Counted from the stretch's first letter, positions 33,141 through 47,734 are shown. The stretch: 64,000 bases of DNA from Cohnella rhizoplanae (GCF_948329515.1 NZ_CAOJCN010000006.1:1-64000); one strand, 5' to 3'. The notes: generated by a model from the letters alone, not told the origin. A program made the numbers and translations.

Positions 33141-34169
33141 ATGCGGAACATACTCGAGATTCAGAAGAAGCTGGTGCCCGACCTGATGCAGGTGCTGCAG
33201 AAGCGCTACGACATCCTGCGGCGCATCTCGGTCACCGGCACCGGCGGCCGGCGCACGCTGGCCGCCAGCCTGGATCTGACGGAGCGGACGCTCCGCGCCG
33301 AGCTTGACCTGCTGCGGGCCCAGGGGCTCGTCGAGGCCGGCGCCGCGGGCGTCAGCCTGACCGACCGGGGACGCCGCCTGCTCGAAGAGATGGAGCCGCT
33401 GGTGCGGGAGCTGTTCGGCTTGTCCGATCTCGAGACCGCGCTGCGCAAGCGGTTCGGCTTGAAGCAGGCGGTCGTCGTGCCGGGCGACTCGGACACCTCC
33501 GAGGAGGCCAAGCGCGAGCTCGGGCGCGCCGCGAGCAAGGTGCTGCGGCGCGTGATCGGACCCGGCGACGTCGTCGCCGTCATGGGCGGCACGACGATGG
33601 CGCGCATGGCCTCCCAGTTCTCGGTGCCGTCTCCGCTCCGCGACAACTGGTTCGTGCCGGCGCGCGGCGGCCTCGGCGAGAGCGTGGATTACCAGGCCAA
33701 CACGATCGCCTCCGAGCTGGCCAAGCGGACGGGCGCCAGATACCGGATGCTGCACGTCCCCGATCATCTGAGCGAGGAAGCCTACCAGACGATCATGCAG
33801 GAGCCGAACGTGCGGGAGGTCGTGGACATGATCCGCAGCGCGCGTATCGTGATTCACGGCATCGGGGACGCTACGGCCATGGCTAGACGGCGCAAGCTCG
33901 ACGCCGACACGGTGAAGGAGATTCTGCGGGACGGCGCGCTCGCAGAGGCGTTCGGCTACTACTTCGACCGCCAGGGCGCGGTCGTCCACCGCATGGCGAC
34001 GGCGGGACTGCGGCTCGAGGACATCGAGGCCGCCGAGTCGGTCATCGGCATCGCCGGCGGACGCAGCAAGGGCGAGGCGATCGCCGCCGTCATGCGCTTC
34101 GGGCATGACGACATGCTCGTCACCGACGAGGCCGCGGCCGAAGAAGCGCTGAAGCATGCCGGCGTCTGA
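33141..34169 (+). CDS. cggR: Central glycolytic genes regulator CggR
   Basis: A 342-residue repressor of the SorC/DeoR type. Residues ~20-75 form the helix-turn-helix (GGRRTLAASLDLTERTLRAE). The C-terminal sugar-phosphate-binding domain starts near residue 90 (VVVPGDSDTSEEAKRELG) and includes GDVVAVMGGTTMARMA and VIHGIGDATAMA. It represses its own operon (gap, pgk, tpiA, gpmI) when fructose-1,6-bisphosphate is low. The ATG at 33141 follows GGGAGAG. The long leader (about 110 nt) carries its operator. Confidence 0.95.
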   Translation: MRNILEIQKKLVPDLMQVLQKRYDILRRISVTGTGGRRTLAASLDLTERTLRAELDLLRAQGLVEAGAAGVSLTDRGRRLLEEMEPLVRELFGLSDLETALRKRFGLKQAVVVPGDSDTSEEAKRELGRAASKVLRRVIGPGDVVAVMGGTTMARMASQFSVPSPLRDNWFVPARGGLGESVDYQANTIASELAKRTGARYRMLHVPDHLSEEAYQTIMQEPNVREVVDMIRSARIVIHGIGDATAMARRRKLDADTVKEILRDGALAEAFGYYFDRQGAVVHRMATAGLRLEDIEAAESVIGIAGGRSKGEAIAAVMRFGHDDMLVTDEAAAEEALKHAGV

Positions 34170-34175
34170 CGCTGA

Positions 34176-35300
<1,125 letters not shown>

Positions 35301-35324
35301 GAGTTACTCTATAGAAGATTGAAG

Positions 35325-35358
35325 ACGGCAAAGAGGAGACCTGGCGCTCCTCTTTCCG
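35325..35358 (+). other. Intercistronic hairpin between gap and pgk
   Basis: A 9-bp perfect stem, AAAGAGGAG (35330-35338) and CTCCTCTTT (35347-35355), extendable through ACGG/CCGT with one bulged base. There is no T-run. It could stabilise the gap mRNA 3' end or attenuate read-through into pgk. Confidence 0.6.
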
Positions 35359-35400
35359 TCCGTACGGGCATCATCAGAAATCGGAGGGAGAGTCTGTCCT

Positions 35401-37348
<1,948 letters not shown>

Positions 37349-37349
37349 G

Positions 37350-38897
37350 ATGGCCGCACCCAAGCCGGTCGCGCTCATCATTCTGGACGGGTTCGGCCTC
37401 CGCGAGGAGACGCACGGCAACGCCGTGGCCCAAGCGAACAAGCCGAACTTCGACCGTCTGTGGGCGACCTACCCGCATACGCAATTAACCGCCCAGGGCG
37501 AGGCCGTCGGCCTCCCCGAGGGCCAGATGGGCAACTCCGAGGTCGGACATCTGAACATCGGCGCGGGCCGCATCGTCTATCAGGACCTGACCCGGATTAC
37601 CAAGTCGATCCGCGAGGGCGACTTCTTTGCCAACGAGACGCTGCTCGGCGCCGTGAACCATGCCAAGCAGACCGGCAAAAAGCTGCATCTGTACGGCCTC
37701 GTGTCGGACGGCGGCGTGCACAGCCATATCGCGCATCTGTTCGCCTTGCTGGAATTGGCGAAGCGCGAAGGCCTGTCCGACGTATATATTCATGCGTTCC
37801 TCGACGGACGCGACGTGGCGCCCGACAGCGCGGTCGGCTATCTGACCCAGCTGCAGGCCAAGATCGAAGAGCTCGGCATCGGCAAGATCGCTACCGTGCA
37901 GGGCCGCTACTACGCAATGGACCGCGACAAGCGGTGGGAGCGCGTGGAGAAGTCTTACCGCGCGATGGTATACGGCGACGGCCCGACGGCGGTCGATCCG
38001 ATCCAGGCGGTCAAGACGTCGTACGAAGCGTCCGTATACGACGAGTTCGTGCTGCCGACGGTCATCGTCGGCACGGACGGCAAGCCGGTCGGACTCGTGG
38101 AGTCCGAGGACGCGGTCGTGTTCTTCAACTTCCGTCCGGACCGCGCGATCCAACTCTCCAACGTGTTCACGAACGAGGACTTCCGCGGCTTCGAGCGCGG
38201 CGAGGGACGTCCCGTCGGCCTGTACTTCGTCTGCCTGACGCTGTTCAGCGAGACGGTCGGCGGCTACGTCGCGTACAAGCCCAAGGAGCTCGACAACACG
38301 CTGGGCGAGGTGCTGGTGCAGCAGGGCAAGACGCAGCTGCGCATCGCCGAGACCGAGAAGTACCCGCACGTCACGTTCTTCTTCAGCGGCGGACGCGACC
38401 TGCAGCTGCCGGGCGAGACGAGGGTGCTGATCAACTCCCCGAAGGTCGCGACGTACGACCTGCAGCCGGAGATGAGCGCCTACGAGGTCGCGGACGCGGC
38501 GGTCAAGGAGATCGAGTCGGAGAAGCATGACGCGATCATCCTGAACTTCGCGAACCCGGACATGGTCGGCCACTCCGGCATGCTGGAGCCGACGATCAAG
38601 GCCGTCGAAGCGACGGACGCGTGCCTCGGCCGCGTCGTCGACGCGATCCTCGCGAAGGGCGGCGTCGCCGTCATCATCGCCGATCACGGCAATGCCGACA
38701 TGGTCATCGACGATGCGGGCCGCCCGTTCACGGCGCACACGACCAATCCGGTCCCGTGCATCGTGACCAAGCACGGCGCGACGGTCCGCGACGGCGGCAT
38801 GCTGGCAGACGTGGCGCCTACGCTGCTCTCGCTGCTGGAGCTGCCGAAGCCGGCCGAGATGACCGGCCGCTCGCTGCTCGCGCCGCTGGGCGAATAA
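37350..38897 (+). CDS. gpmI: 2,3-bisphosphoglycerate-independent phosphoglycerate mutase
   Basis: A 515-residue manganese enzyme converting 3- to 2-phosphoglycerate. The phosphorylated serine is in [14 protein letters not shown], the metal ligands in [17 protein letters not shown] and [10 protein letters not shown]. It begins one nt after the tpiA stop. It is the last gene of the compact cggR-gpmI run; eno follows only after repeat array B. Confidence 0.97.
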   Translation: MAAPKPVALIILDGFGLREETHGNAVAQANKPNFDRLWATYPHTQLTAQGEAVGLPEGQMGNSEVGHLNIGAGRIVYQDLTRITKSIREGDFFANETLLGAVNHAKQTGKKLHLYGLVSDGGVHSHIAHLFALLELAKREGLSDVYIHAFLDGRDVAPDSAVGYLTQLQAKIEELGIGKIATVQGRYYAMDRDKRWERVEKSYRAMVYGDGPTAVDPIQAVKTSYEASVYDEFVLPTVIVGTDGKPVGLVESEDAVVFFNFRPDRAIQLSNVFTNEDFRGFERGEGRPVGLYFVCLTLFSETVGGYVAYKPKELDNTLGEVLVQQGKTQLRIAETEKYPHVTFFFSGGRDLQLPGETRVLINSPKVATYDLQPEMSAYEVADAAVKEIESEKHDAIILNFANPDMVGHSGMLEPTIKAVEATDACLGRVVDAILAKGGVAVIIADHGNADMVIDDAGRPFTAHTTNPVPCIVTKHGATVRDGGMLADVAPTLLSLLELPKPAEMTGRSLLAPLGE

Positions 38898-38959
38898 GCG
38901 ATAGCGCCAAAGTCATGGCGCAGATTCTTGCGGCCTTGCACGCGCTCGAACAGGTAAAA

Positions 38960-40548
<1,589 letters not shown>

Positions 40549-40570
40549 GCCCTGTCCTGCCCGAGCAGTC

Positions 40571-40594
40571 CCGGCGCCACGCGCCGCGGTTTTT
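40571..40594 (+). terminator. eno terminator 1
   Basis: GC stem CGGCGC/GCGCCG with a 3-nt loop and a run of five Ts after GCGG, 23 nt after the eno stop. Confidence 0.75.
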
Positions 40595-40613
40595 GCCTAT
40601 AGCATGATCGACC

Positions 40614-40667
40614 GATCCCCGGGGAACGCTGCCTTTACGGCCGTTCCTCGGGGATTGTTTGTTTTGT
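40614..40667 (+). terminator. eno terminator 2
   Basis: ATCCCCGGGGAACG pairs with CGTTCCTCGGGGAT (one mismatch) around a 12-nt loop, followed by a T-rich stretch. It insulates the two-component genes from eno. Confidence 0.75.
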
Positions 40668-40671
40668 TTCA

Positions 40672-40680
40672 TGCTATAAT
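40672..40680 (+). promoter_or_regulatory. Extended -10 promoter of the two-component operon
   Basis: TGCTATAAT, a perfect -10 (40675-40680) with TGN extension, 36 bp before the kinase start. No good -35 is seen at 16-18 bp. Confidence 0.55.
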
Positions 40681-40716
40681 GATAGCCGTGCATCCAGACT
40701 GCGGGGGATCTCCCAA

Positions 40717-42561
40717 GTGAGAATCAGGAAAGTATATCGTAACTATTTTCAGAACAATCTGTTCGTAAAGGTCATCCTTGTCTTCGCCGTGATCGTCAAT
40801 CTGACGATCATCGCGTTTTCTTATTTTTTGTTCCACTTCAGCTCGGCGTCCATCGTGCGGAGCGAGCTGAACGACCAGCGCGAGGCGATGGACCGGGTCA
40901 ACCTGTACATGGAGCAGAAGTACGAATGGGTCCAGACCGTCGTGCAGGATATCTACCGGAACAACCTGCTCGCCGACAACGTATCGTACCTGCTGAGGCA
41001 CTCTTACCAGGCCTATATCCAGTACACCTTGGGCGAGAGCAACGCGAACGGAAGGGCCAGCGCGGCCAATGCGCTGGAGTACTTTGGGAGCAAGCTCGGC
41101 ACCGACTCCGATATCCGCAACATGATCCTGTACAGCGCCGACCAGCAGCTTATGTACGCGTACAAGTACGCCGGCAACCCGAAGCTGTACCAGACGAACG
41201 CCGCCCGCTCCTACATCCCGGACATCATGTCGCTCGAGGGTCCGAACGCTTCGACGCCGAACGTGTGGATCCGCAAGACGATCGGCCAGTGGGATACGCG
41301 CCTGTACTCGATGCGGAGCCAGATCAACGACAAAAGCACGCTTAAAAACGTCGGCCAGCTGGTCGTCTACTTCGACTCGGAGATGGTGCGCCAGTCGCTC
41401 CTGCGCAACTCTTCTCCATTCAAAGGCACGATTCTCGTCCTGACGCCGGACGGCAAGGTCATGTTCGACTCCTCGGGCAGGTATTACGGGCGCACCTATC
41501 CGTACATGGACGAGATCAACGCCTCCCAGGACACCGTCGACGCGGAGGAGCCCTCGTACATCTCGCGGCTGACGCAGAACGCGGCGGGCTATACCGTCGT
41601 CGGCATCGCGCCGAAGCGCGAGATCGCCGAGGCCTACGCGAGGCTCCGAAGCACGATTATTCTCGTAGGGGCCGTCTGCATCGCGTTCGCCGTCATGATC
41701 CCGTCCCTGCTCATCGTGAGCATCGCCAAGCGGACCAACAAGATCGTGCGGTTCATGAAAAAGGTGGAGGGCGGCGACTTGAACGTGCGCCTGCAGGACG
41801 CGCGCGAGGACGAGCTCGGACAGATCTCCCAGAGCTTCAACGAGATGGTGGAGGAGCTGAACCGGCGGATCGAGCGGGAGTACAAGGCGGAGATCCGCCT
41901 CAAACAGACGGAGCTGGCCGCGCTCCAGGCGAGGGTCAACCCGCATTTTCTGTACAACACGCTTGAAGTGATCCGGATGCGCGCGATGTCGCAGGGCGCG
42001 GGCGATGTCGGCGAGATGATCTACAGCCTGGCGGCGCTGTTCCGGAACTCCGTCCGGGGCGGCTCCGACAGCTCGCTGGGCGAGGAGCTCGAGACGTGCC
42101 GGCTCTATCTGGAGCTGTTCCGCATCCGGTACAAGGACAGGTTCTCGTACGAGATCGACTGCTCGCCGGCGTACGCCTCGGTCACGATCCCGAAGATGCT
42201 GCTGCAGCCGATCGTGGAAAATTATATCGTGCACGGCCTGGAAAGCGACCGCGACGACAACCGTATATCCATCGAGGTCGGCGCAAGCTCTCGTTCAGGA
42301 GCAAGCGACGGCGCGATTCAGATCCGGGTGTTCAATAACGGCGCCGCGATCGAGCCGGACAGGCTCGCGCAGATCCGGACGGAGCTCGATTATCCCGAGC
42401 AGGGCGAGAGCTCGTTCGGGCTGCGGAGCGTGCATGAGCGGCTGAAGCTGATGTACGGGCCGGCATACGGCATCTCGCTCGAGAGCGAGCACGGCAAGGG
42501 CACCTGGGTCACGATCGAGATCCCGGTGACGGATCAGGCCGCGGGGCCGGAAGGAGGATGA
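40717..42561 (+). CDS. Sensor histidine kinase, YesM type
   Basis: A 614-residue membrane kinase of the YesM/LytS-like group common in Paenibacillaceae. A membrane segment is at residues ~18-42, an extracytoplasmic sensor region (dCache-like size) at ~43-305, a second membrane segment at ~306-330, a HAMP linker (KVEGGDLNVRLQDAREDELG) and a His_kinase domain with the phospho-acceptor His in NPHFLYNTLE (~residue 410). The HATPase domain begins near LLQPIVENYIVHGLE. It starts with GTG. With the regulator at 42569 it forms a pair that probably senses the glycan used by the adjacent importer and hydrolases. Confidence 0.9.
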   Translation: MRIRKVYRNYFQNNLFVKVILVFAVIVNLTIIAFSYFLFHFSSASIVRSELNDQREAMDRVNLYMEQKYEWVQTVVQDIYRNNLLADNVSYLLRHSYQAYIQYTLGESNANGRASAANALEYFGSKLGTDSDIRNMILYSADQQLMYAYKYAGNPKLYQTNAARSYIPDIMSLEGPNASTPNVWIRKTIGQWDTRLYSMRSQINDKSTLKNVGQLVVYFDSEMVRQSLLRNSSPFKGTILVLTPDGKVMFDSSGRYYGRTYPYMDEINASQDTVDAEEPSYISRLTQNAAGYTVVGIAPKREIAEAYARLRSTIILVGAVCIAFAVMIPSLLIVSIAKRTNKIVRFMKKVEGGDLNVRLQDAREDELGQISQSFNEMVEELNRRIEREYKAEIRLKQTELAALQARVNPHFLYNTLEVIRMRAMSQGAGDVGEMIYSLAALFRNSVRGGSDSSLGEELETCRLYLELFRIRYKDRFSYEIDCSPAYASVTIPKMLLQPIVENYIVHGLESDRDDNRISIEVGASSRSGASDGAIQIRVFNNGAAIEPDRLAQIRTELDYPEQGESSFGLRSVHERLKLMYGPAYGISLESEHGKGTWVTIEIPVTDQAAGPEGG

Positions 42562-42568
42562 TGGGATC

Positions 42569-44101
42569 ATGTACAAGGTATTTATCGTGGACGACGAGCC
42601 GTTCATCGCCGAAGGCCTCATGGACGCGATCGATTGGGCCGCCTTCGGCCTGGAGGTCGTAGGGAGCGCGGAGAACGGGGAAGAAGCGCTCAGGCGCATC
42701 CGTCGGACGCCCGTGGATCTGCTGATTACCGACATCTCGATGCCCCGCATGAACGGTCTGAACCTGATCCGCGCCGCCCGCGAGAGCCGCCCGGACCTGA
42801 TGGCGATCATCTTGAGCGGGTTCAACGAGTTCGATTACCTCAAGGAAGGCATGCGGCTCGGCATCGAGAACTACCTGCTCAAGCCGATCAATGTCAAGGA
42901 GCTGCACGATACGCTCGGCAATGCCGTCGAGAAGCTGAACAGCGTCAAGCCGGACGCGCTGCTGTCGCAATACAACGTTCAGATCATGAAGGACAATACG
43001 CTGTACCGGTGGATCTCCGGCCGGATCTCGGAGGCCGAGTTCAACGAGCGCGCCGCCCTGCTGGGCATCTCGCTGACGCTCCCGAGCGGCGTCATCGCCC
43101 TGATGCGATGGCCGGATGCGCTCTCGGAGGCGCAGGAAAAGGCGTTCGAACGCATCGTGCGCGCGTTCGAGGGAAGCGAGGACGCGTACCCTTTCCGCGA
43201 TATGGACGGCGATATCGTCCTCGTGGCAGGCCTTCGGTCCGAGGAGGAGGGCAAGCGGGACCTGGTCGGCAGGCTGCTGCCGCTCCTCGGGCAAGCCGGC
43301 GCCGGCGAGGGGGCGAGACTCTCTCTCGGCGGCGTGCACCCGCTGCGGACGGAGATCGCGGCGAGCTACCGCGAGGCGAAAAAGGCCCAGGAATTCTTCA
43401 TGATCTATCCGGAGCGGGCTTGGATCGACTACGCGGAGACGGAGACGTTCATCGGTGCGGAGCCGGCCGAATTCCCGATCGACTGGGAAGCCTACCGCAA
43501 GCTGCTGGTCGCCAGGGACAAGGAAGGCCTGTCGTCGGCCATCGAGGCCGACTTCGAGCGTCTGCGGCGCCTGGACGGCGTCACGCCGGCTTACCTGCAC
43601 GAAGTGTCCGTGGAGCTCATCGTCCGATTCAAGATGGAGCTGAAGGCGATCAAGCACGCGGACGAGCCGGAGATGTTCTCCCAGAGCATCGGGCAAGCCT
43701 ACGCGGCGACGGACTATGCGGAGCTCTCGCGGACGGTGCGGTCCGTCGCCGAGCGCTGCGTCGACTCTCTGGTGCAGGACAGCCGTAGCCCGGTCGTGCT
43801 GCAGGTGCTCGAGGAGATACACCGTCACTACGCGGACGAGCTGTCCCTGAAGCAGCTGGGCGTCCGGTACCATATTCATCCGGTGTATCTCGGACAGCTG
43901 TTCCAGAAGGAGACGGGCGAGAGCTTCACGGAATACATCAATAAATACCGGATCGAGCAGGCCAAGAAGCTGCTGAAGTCCTCCACGCTCAAGGTGCACG
44001 ATATCGCCCGCCAGGCGGGCTATTGGGAGACGGGCTACTTTTACAAGCAGTTCAAGAAGTACGTCGGCATCTCCCCGACCGAGTTCAAAGGGCTGCGCTG
44101 A
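42569..44101 (+). CDS. Response regulator with AraC-type DNA-binding domain, YesN type
   Basis: A 510-residue regulator. The receiver domain spans residues 1-120 with acidic Asp8-Asp9, phospho-acceptor Asp55 (LLITDISMPRMNG) and the Lys in LLKPI. A ~280-residue middle segment follows. The AraC-type helix-turn-helix pair is at ~405-508 (LSLKQLGVRYHIHPVYLGQL, VHDIARQAGYWETGYFYKQF). Starts 7 nt after the kinase, behind GGAGG. It is predicted to activate the importer/hydrolase operon from 44263. Confidence 0.92.
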   Translation: MYKVFIVDDEPFIAEGLMDAIDWAAFGLEVVGSAENGEEALRRIRRTPVDLLITDISMPRMNGLNLIRAARESRPDLMAIILSGFNEFDYLKEGMRLGIENYLLKPINVKELHDTLGNAVEKLNSVKPDALLSQYNVQIMKDNTLYRWISGRISEAEFNERAALLGISLTLPSGVIALMRWPDALSEAQEKAFERIVRAFEGSEDAYPFRDMDGDIVLVAGLRSEEEGKRDLVGRLLPLLGQAGAGEGARLSLGGVHPLRTEIAASYREAKKAQEFFMIYPERAWIDYAETETFIGAEPAEFPIDWEAYRKLLVARDKEGLSSAIEADFERLRRLDGVTPAYLHEVSVELIVRFKMELKAIKHADEPEMFSQSIGQAYAATDYAELSRTVRSVAERCVDSLVQDSRSPVVLQVLEEIHRHYADELSLKQLGVRYHIHPVYLGQLFQKETGESFTEYINKYRIEQAKKLLKSSTLKVHDIARQAGYWETGYFYKQFKKYVGISPTEFKGLR

Positions 44102-44128
44102 CGCGCGCCGAACCCATAGGTATATCCG

Positions 44129-44157
44129 GACTGCCGCGTGGGCAGTCTTTTCTTTAT
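44129..44157 (+). terminator. Terminator of the two-component operon
   Basis: Stem GACTGCC/GGCAGTC with loop GCGTG and a TTTTCTTT tract. Confidence 0.88.
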
Positions 44158-44190
44158 TTTGAACAGCATTTCTTAGCTTTGTCTTCTATT

Positions 44191-44204
44191 TGAAACTGCT
44201 TTCA
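44191..44204 (+). promoter_or_regulatory. cre site (CcpA operator) upstream of the sugar importer
   Basis: TGAAACTGCTTTCA matches the Bacillus cre consensus TGWAANCGNTNWCA at all defined positions but one (C to T in the centre), with palindromic TGAAA/TTTCA arms. It is 59 bp before the binding-protein gene. CcpA with Ser46-phosphorylated HPr would repress or modulate the operon here. Confidence 0.78.
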
Positions 44205-44262
44205 TGAATTAAAGTTGAATTGTTGCTAAAGGGAAATGCATTAAAGGGAGGGTACAAGAAAC

Positions 44263-45735
44263 ATGAGTAAATTCAACAAAAAAGCCGGGCTGACGGCCGC
44301 GGCTACGGTAACGGCGCTGTCGCTCGCGCTGAGCGCTTGCGGGGGCAACGATGCGAACTCCGACAGCGCGTCGGACAAGCCGGTCGAACTGATCTGGTAC
44401 ACGATCGGCACGCCGCAGAAGGATGTCGACACCGTCATGGCGGAAGTCAGCAAGTACACCCAAGAGAAGATCAACGCCACGATCAAGATGAAGATGATCG
44501 ACTGGGGCGACTACACGCAGAAGATGCAAGTGCTGGTCGCTTCGGGCGAGCCGATGGATATCATGTTCACTTCCGCTGGCGGCTTCGACTACGTGCAGAA
44601 CGCCCGTAAAGGCGCGTTCCTCGAGCTGGACGAGCTGATTGAGAAGTACGGCCAAGGCATCAAGGACACGATCGATCCGGGCTTCCTGAGCGGATCCAAG
44701 GTCGACGGCCACAACTACGGCATCCCGGCGAACAAGGAGCTGCCGCAGCTCGAAGTATGGCGCTTCAACCAGAACCTGGTGGACAAGTACAAGCTGGACA
44801 CGTCCGGCGTGCGCACGCTGGAGAGCCTTGAGCCGCTGCTCAAGACGATCAAGGAAAAAGAGCCGGGCATCACGCCTTTCGCCATGGATAAGAACTACGT
44901 GCCTTACGTGCCGTACGACTATCTCGTGACGAACATGCCGATGGCCGTCAAGCTGGACGGATCGGACCTGAAGGTCGTCGACATCCTCGAGACGAACGAG
45001 ATGAAGCAGGCGCTGGACGTCATGCACAAGTACTACAAGGCGGGCTACGTAGCGCCTGAAGCCGCGACGACCGGCTCGACGCAAGATCTGATGACTTCCG
45101 GCAAGTGGCTGCTCGACCGCGCGCAAACCCAGCCGCTCGCAGAGACCTCCTGGTCGGCTTCCAACGGCTATCCGGTCACCTCGACGCCTGCCAGCGACGC
45201 AGTCATCACCAACACGTCGGTACAAGGCTCGATCATGGCGATCTCGGCCAACTCCGAGCATCCGGACAAGGCGATGGAATTCCTGAACCTGCTCAATACC
45301 GATCCGGTCCTCCGCAACATGGTCGACTCGGGCATCGAAGGCACGCACTACGAGAAGATCGACGACAAGCACATGAAGAATCTCGACGCTTCCCAGAACT
45401 ACAACATGCCTTCGTACTCGCTGGGCAACAACATGCTGCTCTTCCTGAACGAGAACGATCCCGACGACAAGTGGGAGCAGTTCAAGAAGTTCAACGCGGA
45501 AGGCGTCGCCTCCCCGATCCTGGGCTTTAACTTCGACAGCACGAAGGTGTCCTCCGAGATGGCGGCCATCCAGAACGTCAAGGAGCAATTCTGGTCCTCG
45601 CTGATGACCGGCACGGTCGATCCGGCGACGTATCTGCCGAAGGCGATCGAGCAATTCAAGTCGGCCGGCCTGGACAAGGTCATCGCCGAGGCGCAAACCC
45701 AGCTGGACGCTTGGGTCGCAGCCAACAAAGCTTAA
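44263..45735 (+). CDS. Sugar ABC transporter substrate-binding lipoprotein (DUF3502 C-terminal region)
   Basis: A 490-residue extracytoplasmic binding protein. The signal peptide ends in lipobox LSAC at residues ~23-26, so it is lipid-anchored. The body is a family 1-type solute-binding fold, and the C-terminal ~130 residues (ILGFNFDSTKVSSEMAAI onward) match the DUF3502 region found in Paenibacillaceae oligosaccharide-binding proteins. ATG behind AAAGGGAGGG. It is the first gene of the importer/hydrolase operon and is followed by an intercistronic terminator, a common way to make more binding protein than permease. Mannose-containing oligosaccharides are the inferred ligand from the neighbouring hydrolases. 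Confidence 0.9.
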   Translation: MSKFNKKAGLTAAATVTALSLALSACGGNDANSDSASDKPVELIWYTIGTPQKDVDTVMAEVSKYTQEKINATIKMKMIDWGDYTQKMQVLVASGEPMDIMFTSAGGFDYVQNARKGAFLELDELIEKYGQGIKDTIDPGFLSGSKVDGHNYGIPANKELPQLEVWRFNQNLVDKYKLDTSGVRTLESLEPLLKTIKEKEPGITPFAMDKNYVPYVPYDYLVTNMPMAVKLDGSDLKVVDILETNEMKQALDVMHKYYKAGYVAPEAATTGSTQDLMTSGKWLLDRAQTQPLAETSWSASNGYPVTSTPASDAVITNTSVQGSIMAISANSEHPDKAMEFLNLLNTDPVLRNMVDSGIEGTHYEKIDDKHMKNLDASQNYNMPSYSLGNNMLLFLNENDPDDKWEQFKKFNAEGVASPILGFNFDSTKVSSEMAAIQNVKEQFWSSLMTGTVDPATYLPKAIEQFKSAGLDKVIAEAQTQLDAWVAANKA

Positions 45736-45754
45736 TATTCGGACGTATATCGCG

Positions 45755-45797
45755 AGATCGGGCGGGTGAGCAATTCGCCCGGTCTTTCGTTCTTTTT
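45755..45797 (+). terminator. Intercistronic terminator between binding protein and permease
   Basis: A 10-bp stem, AGATCGGGCG (45755-45764) and CGCCCGGTCT (45776-45785), with one U-G pair and a T-rich tail (TTCGTTCTTTTTT). Partial read-through would set the binding-protein to permease ratio. Confidence 0.8.
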
Positions 45798-45836
45798 TGC
45801 CGTATTCACAAATGACCATAGGAGGGAATGACGAAC

Positions 45837-46769
45837 ATGGTCGGATCGTTCTTCCGCTCGTTCAACCGCAACAAGGTAATGCTGCTCATGGTGCTTCCCG
45901 GCGCCCTTTGGTTCCTCTTTTTCTCTTATCTGCCGCTCGTCGGCACGATCGCCGCGTTTAAGGAATACCGTTTCAGCCGCCACGGCTTCTGGTACAGCCT
46001 CGTCCACAGCAAGAACGTCGGATGGGAGAACTTCAAGTTCCTCTTCAGCACGGACGCCGCATGGTCCATCACCCGCAACACGCTGTTTTACAATATCGCG
46101 TTTATCGTTCTCGGACTCGTATTCTCCGTAGCCCTGGCCATACTCCTGTCGGAGCTCGCGAACAAGAAGCTGGCCAAGCTGTACCAGACCGGCATGTTCC
46201 TCCCGTACTTCCTGTCGTGGGTCATCGTCGGCTACTTCGCGTTCAGCTTCCTGAGCATGGACCGCGGTCTGCTTAACCATACGCTCGATTACTTCGGCCT
46301 GGATGCCATGCAGTGGTACAACGACCCGAAGGTCTGGCCCTACATTCTAGTGCTCGTCTATCTGTGGAAATCGATCGGCTACAGCAGCGTCGTCTACCTG
46401 GCCTCGATCCTGGGCATCGACCGTTCGCTGTACGAGGCGGCGATGATCGACGGCGCGAGCAAGATGCAGCAGGTGCGCAACATCACGCTGCCGATGCTCA
46501 AGCCGATCATCATCATCATGACGCTACTCGCCGTAGGCAGAATCTTCTACGCCGACTTCGGCCTCTTCTATCAGGTGCCGCGCGACTCGGGCACGCTCTA
46601 CTCGGTGACCAACGTCATCGACACGTACGTGTACAGAGGCCTTAAGACCACCGGCGAGATCGGCATGAGCACGGCTGCCGGACTGTATCAATCCGTCGTC
46701 GGCTTCGTGCTCGTCATGGTGTCCAACTACGTCGTGCGCAAGGTCGACAAGGACAGCGCGCTGTTCTAA
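45837..46769 (+). CDS. Sugar ABC transporter permease 1 (LplB/UgpA type)
   Basis: A ~310-residue membrane protein with six predicted membrane segments and the EAA loop YEAAMIDGASKMQQVRNITL near residues 200-220. It is the MalF/UgpA-like half of the channel, and the N-terminal PGALWFLFFSYLPLVG is typical of the LplB group in Paenibacillaceae. The ATG at 45837 is favoured because AGGAGGG sits only ~2 nt before the alternative ATG at 45828. Confidence 0.9.
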   Translation: MVGSFFRSFNRNKVMLLMVLPGALWFLFFSYLPLVGTIAAFKEYRFSRHGFWYSLVHSKNVGWENFKFLFSTDAAWSITRNTLFYNIAFIVLGLVFSVALAILLSELANKKLAKLYQTGMFLPYFLSWVIVGYFAFSFLSMDRGLLNHTLDYFGLDAMQWYNDPKVWPYILVLVYLWKSIGYSSVVYLASILGIDRSLYEAAMIDGASKMQQVRNITLPMLKPIIIIMTLLAVGRIFYADFGLFYQVPRDSGTLYSVTNVIDTYVYRGLKTTGEIGMSTAAGLYQSVVGFVLVMVSNYVVRKVDKDSALF

Positions 46770-46798
46770 ATCCCTGATTCGAAAGGAGGGCGTACCCG

Positions 46799-47716
46799 GT
46801 GCCCAACGTGATGAGAAAGAAACGCAACTTCCACCAGGCATCGCCGGGTTGGAACATCGTGTTCAACCTGATCGCCGGCATATTCGCTTTTCTGTGCGTG
46901 TTTCCCTTCGTGTTCGTCGTCATCATCTCCTTCACCGAGGAGAAGACGCTGGCGACGGACGGATACCGCATCATTCCCAAGGCGTGGAGCCTGGATGCTT
47001 ATCAATATATTTTCAAAACCGGCGATACGCTGCTGCGCTCCTATGGCGTCACGATCCTCGTGACGGTCATCGGCACGATCGTCAGCCTGGTGCTGATCTC
47101 GCTGTACGCCTACGCCGTGTCGAGGCGCAGCTTCGCGTACCGCCGCTTTTTCTCCCTGTTCGCGATCTTCACGATGCTGTTCAGCGGCGGCATGATCCCG
47201 ACTTATATCGTCGTGACGCAGCTGCTCGGTCTGAAGGACAGCGTCTGGGCGCTGATCCTGCCGCTCGCCGTCAACGCCTTCTATATCATGATCCTGCGGA
47301 CGTTCTACATCACCGGCATTCCCGACGCCATCGTCGAGTCCGGCAAGATCGACGGCGCCGGGGAATTCCGCATCTTCACCCAAATCGTGCTGCCGCTCTC
47401 GCTGCCGGGCCTGGCCACGATCGGCCTGTTCAGCACGCTCGGCTACTGGAACGACTGGTTTAACGCGCTGCTGTACATCGACGATCCGAACAAGGTGCCG
47501 CTCCAGGCGATGCTGATGCGGATCGAATCGAGCATGCAGTTTATCCAGCAGAACTCCGCCAACAGCTCCGTCAGCCTGGAGATTCTGCAGTCGATGCCGC
47601 AGGATACGGCCCGCATGGCCATGGTCGTGCTGGCGACGCTTCCGATTATTTTCGCTTATCCGTTTTTCCAGCGTTACTTCGTGCAGGGCCTGACGGTCGG
47701 TGGAGTTAAAGAATAA
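46799..47716 (+). CDS. Sugar ABC transporter permease 2 (YtcP/UgpE type)
   Basis: A 305-residue membrane protein, the MalG/UgpE-like half. It has six membrane segments and the EAA loop (PDAIVESGKIDGAGEFRIFT). GTG start behind AAAGGAGGG, 29 nt after permease 1. No ATPase gene follows, so the importer must borrow one; the MsmX-type protein at 3156 is the obvious candidate. Confidence 0.9.
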   Translation: MPNVMRKKRNFHQASPGWNIVFNLIAGIFAFLCVFPFVFVVIISFTEEKTLATDGYRIIPKAWSLDAYQYIFKTGDTLLRSYGVTILVTVIGTIVSLVLISLYAYAVSRRSFAYRRFFSLFAIFTMLFSGGMIPTYIVVTQLLGLKDSVWALILPLAVNAFYIMILRTFYITGIPDAIVESGKIDGAGEFRIFTQIVLPLSLPGLATIGLFSTLGYWNDWFNALLYIDDPNKVPLQAMLMRIESSMQFIQQNSANSSVSLEILQSMPQDTARMAMVVLATLPIIFAYPFFQRYFVQGLTVGGVKE

Positions 47717-47734
47717 GCGGGATGTGAGAAGAAA

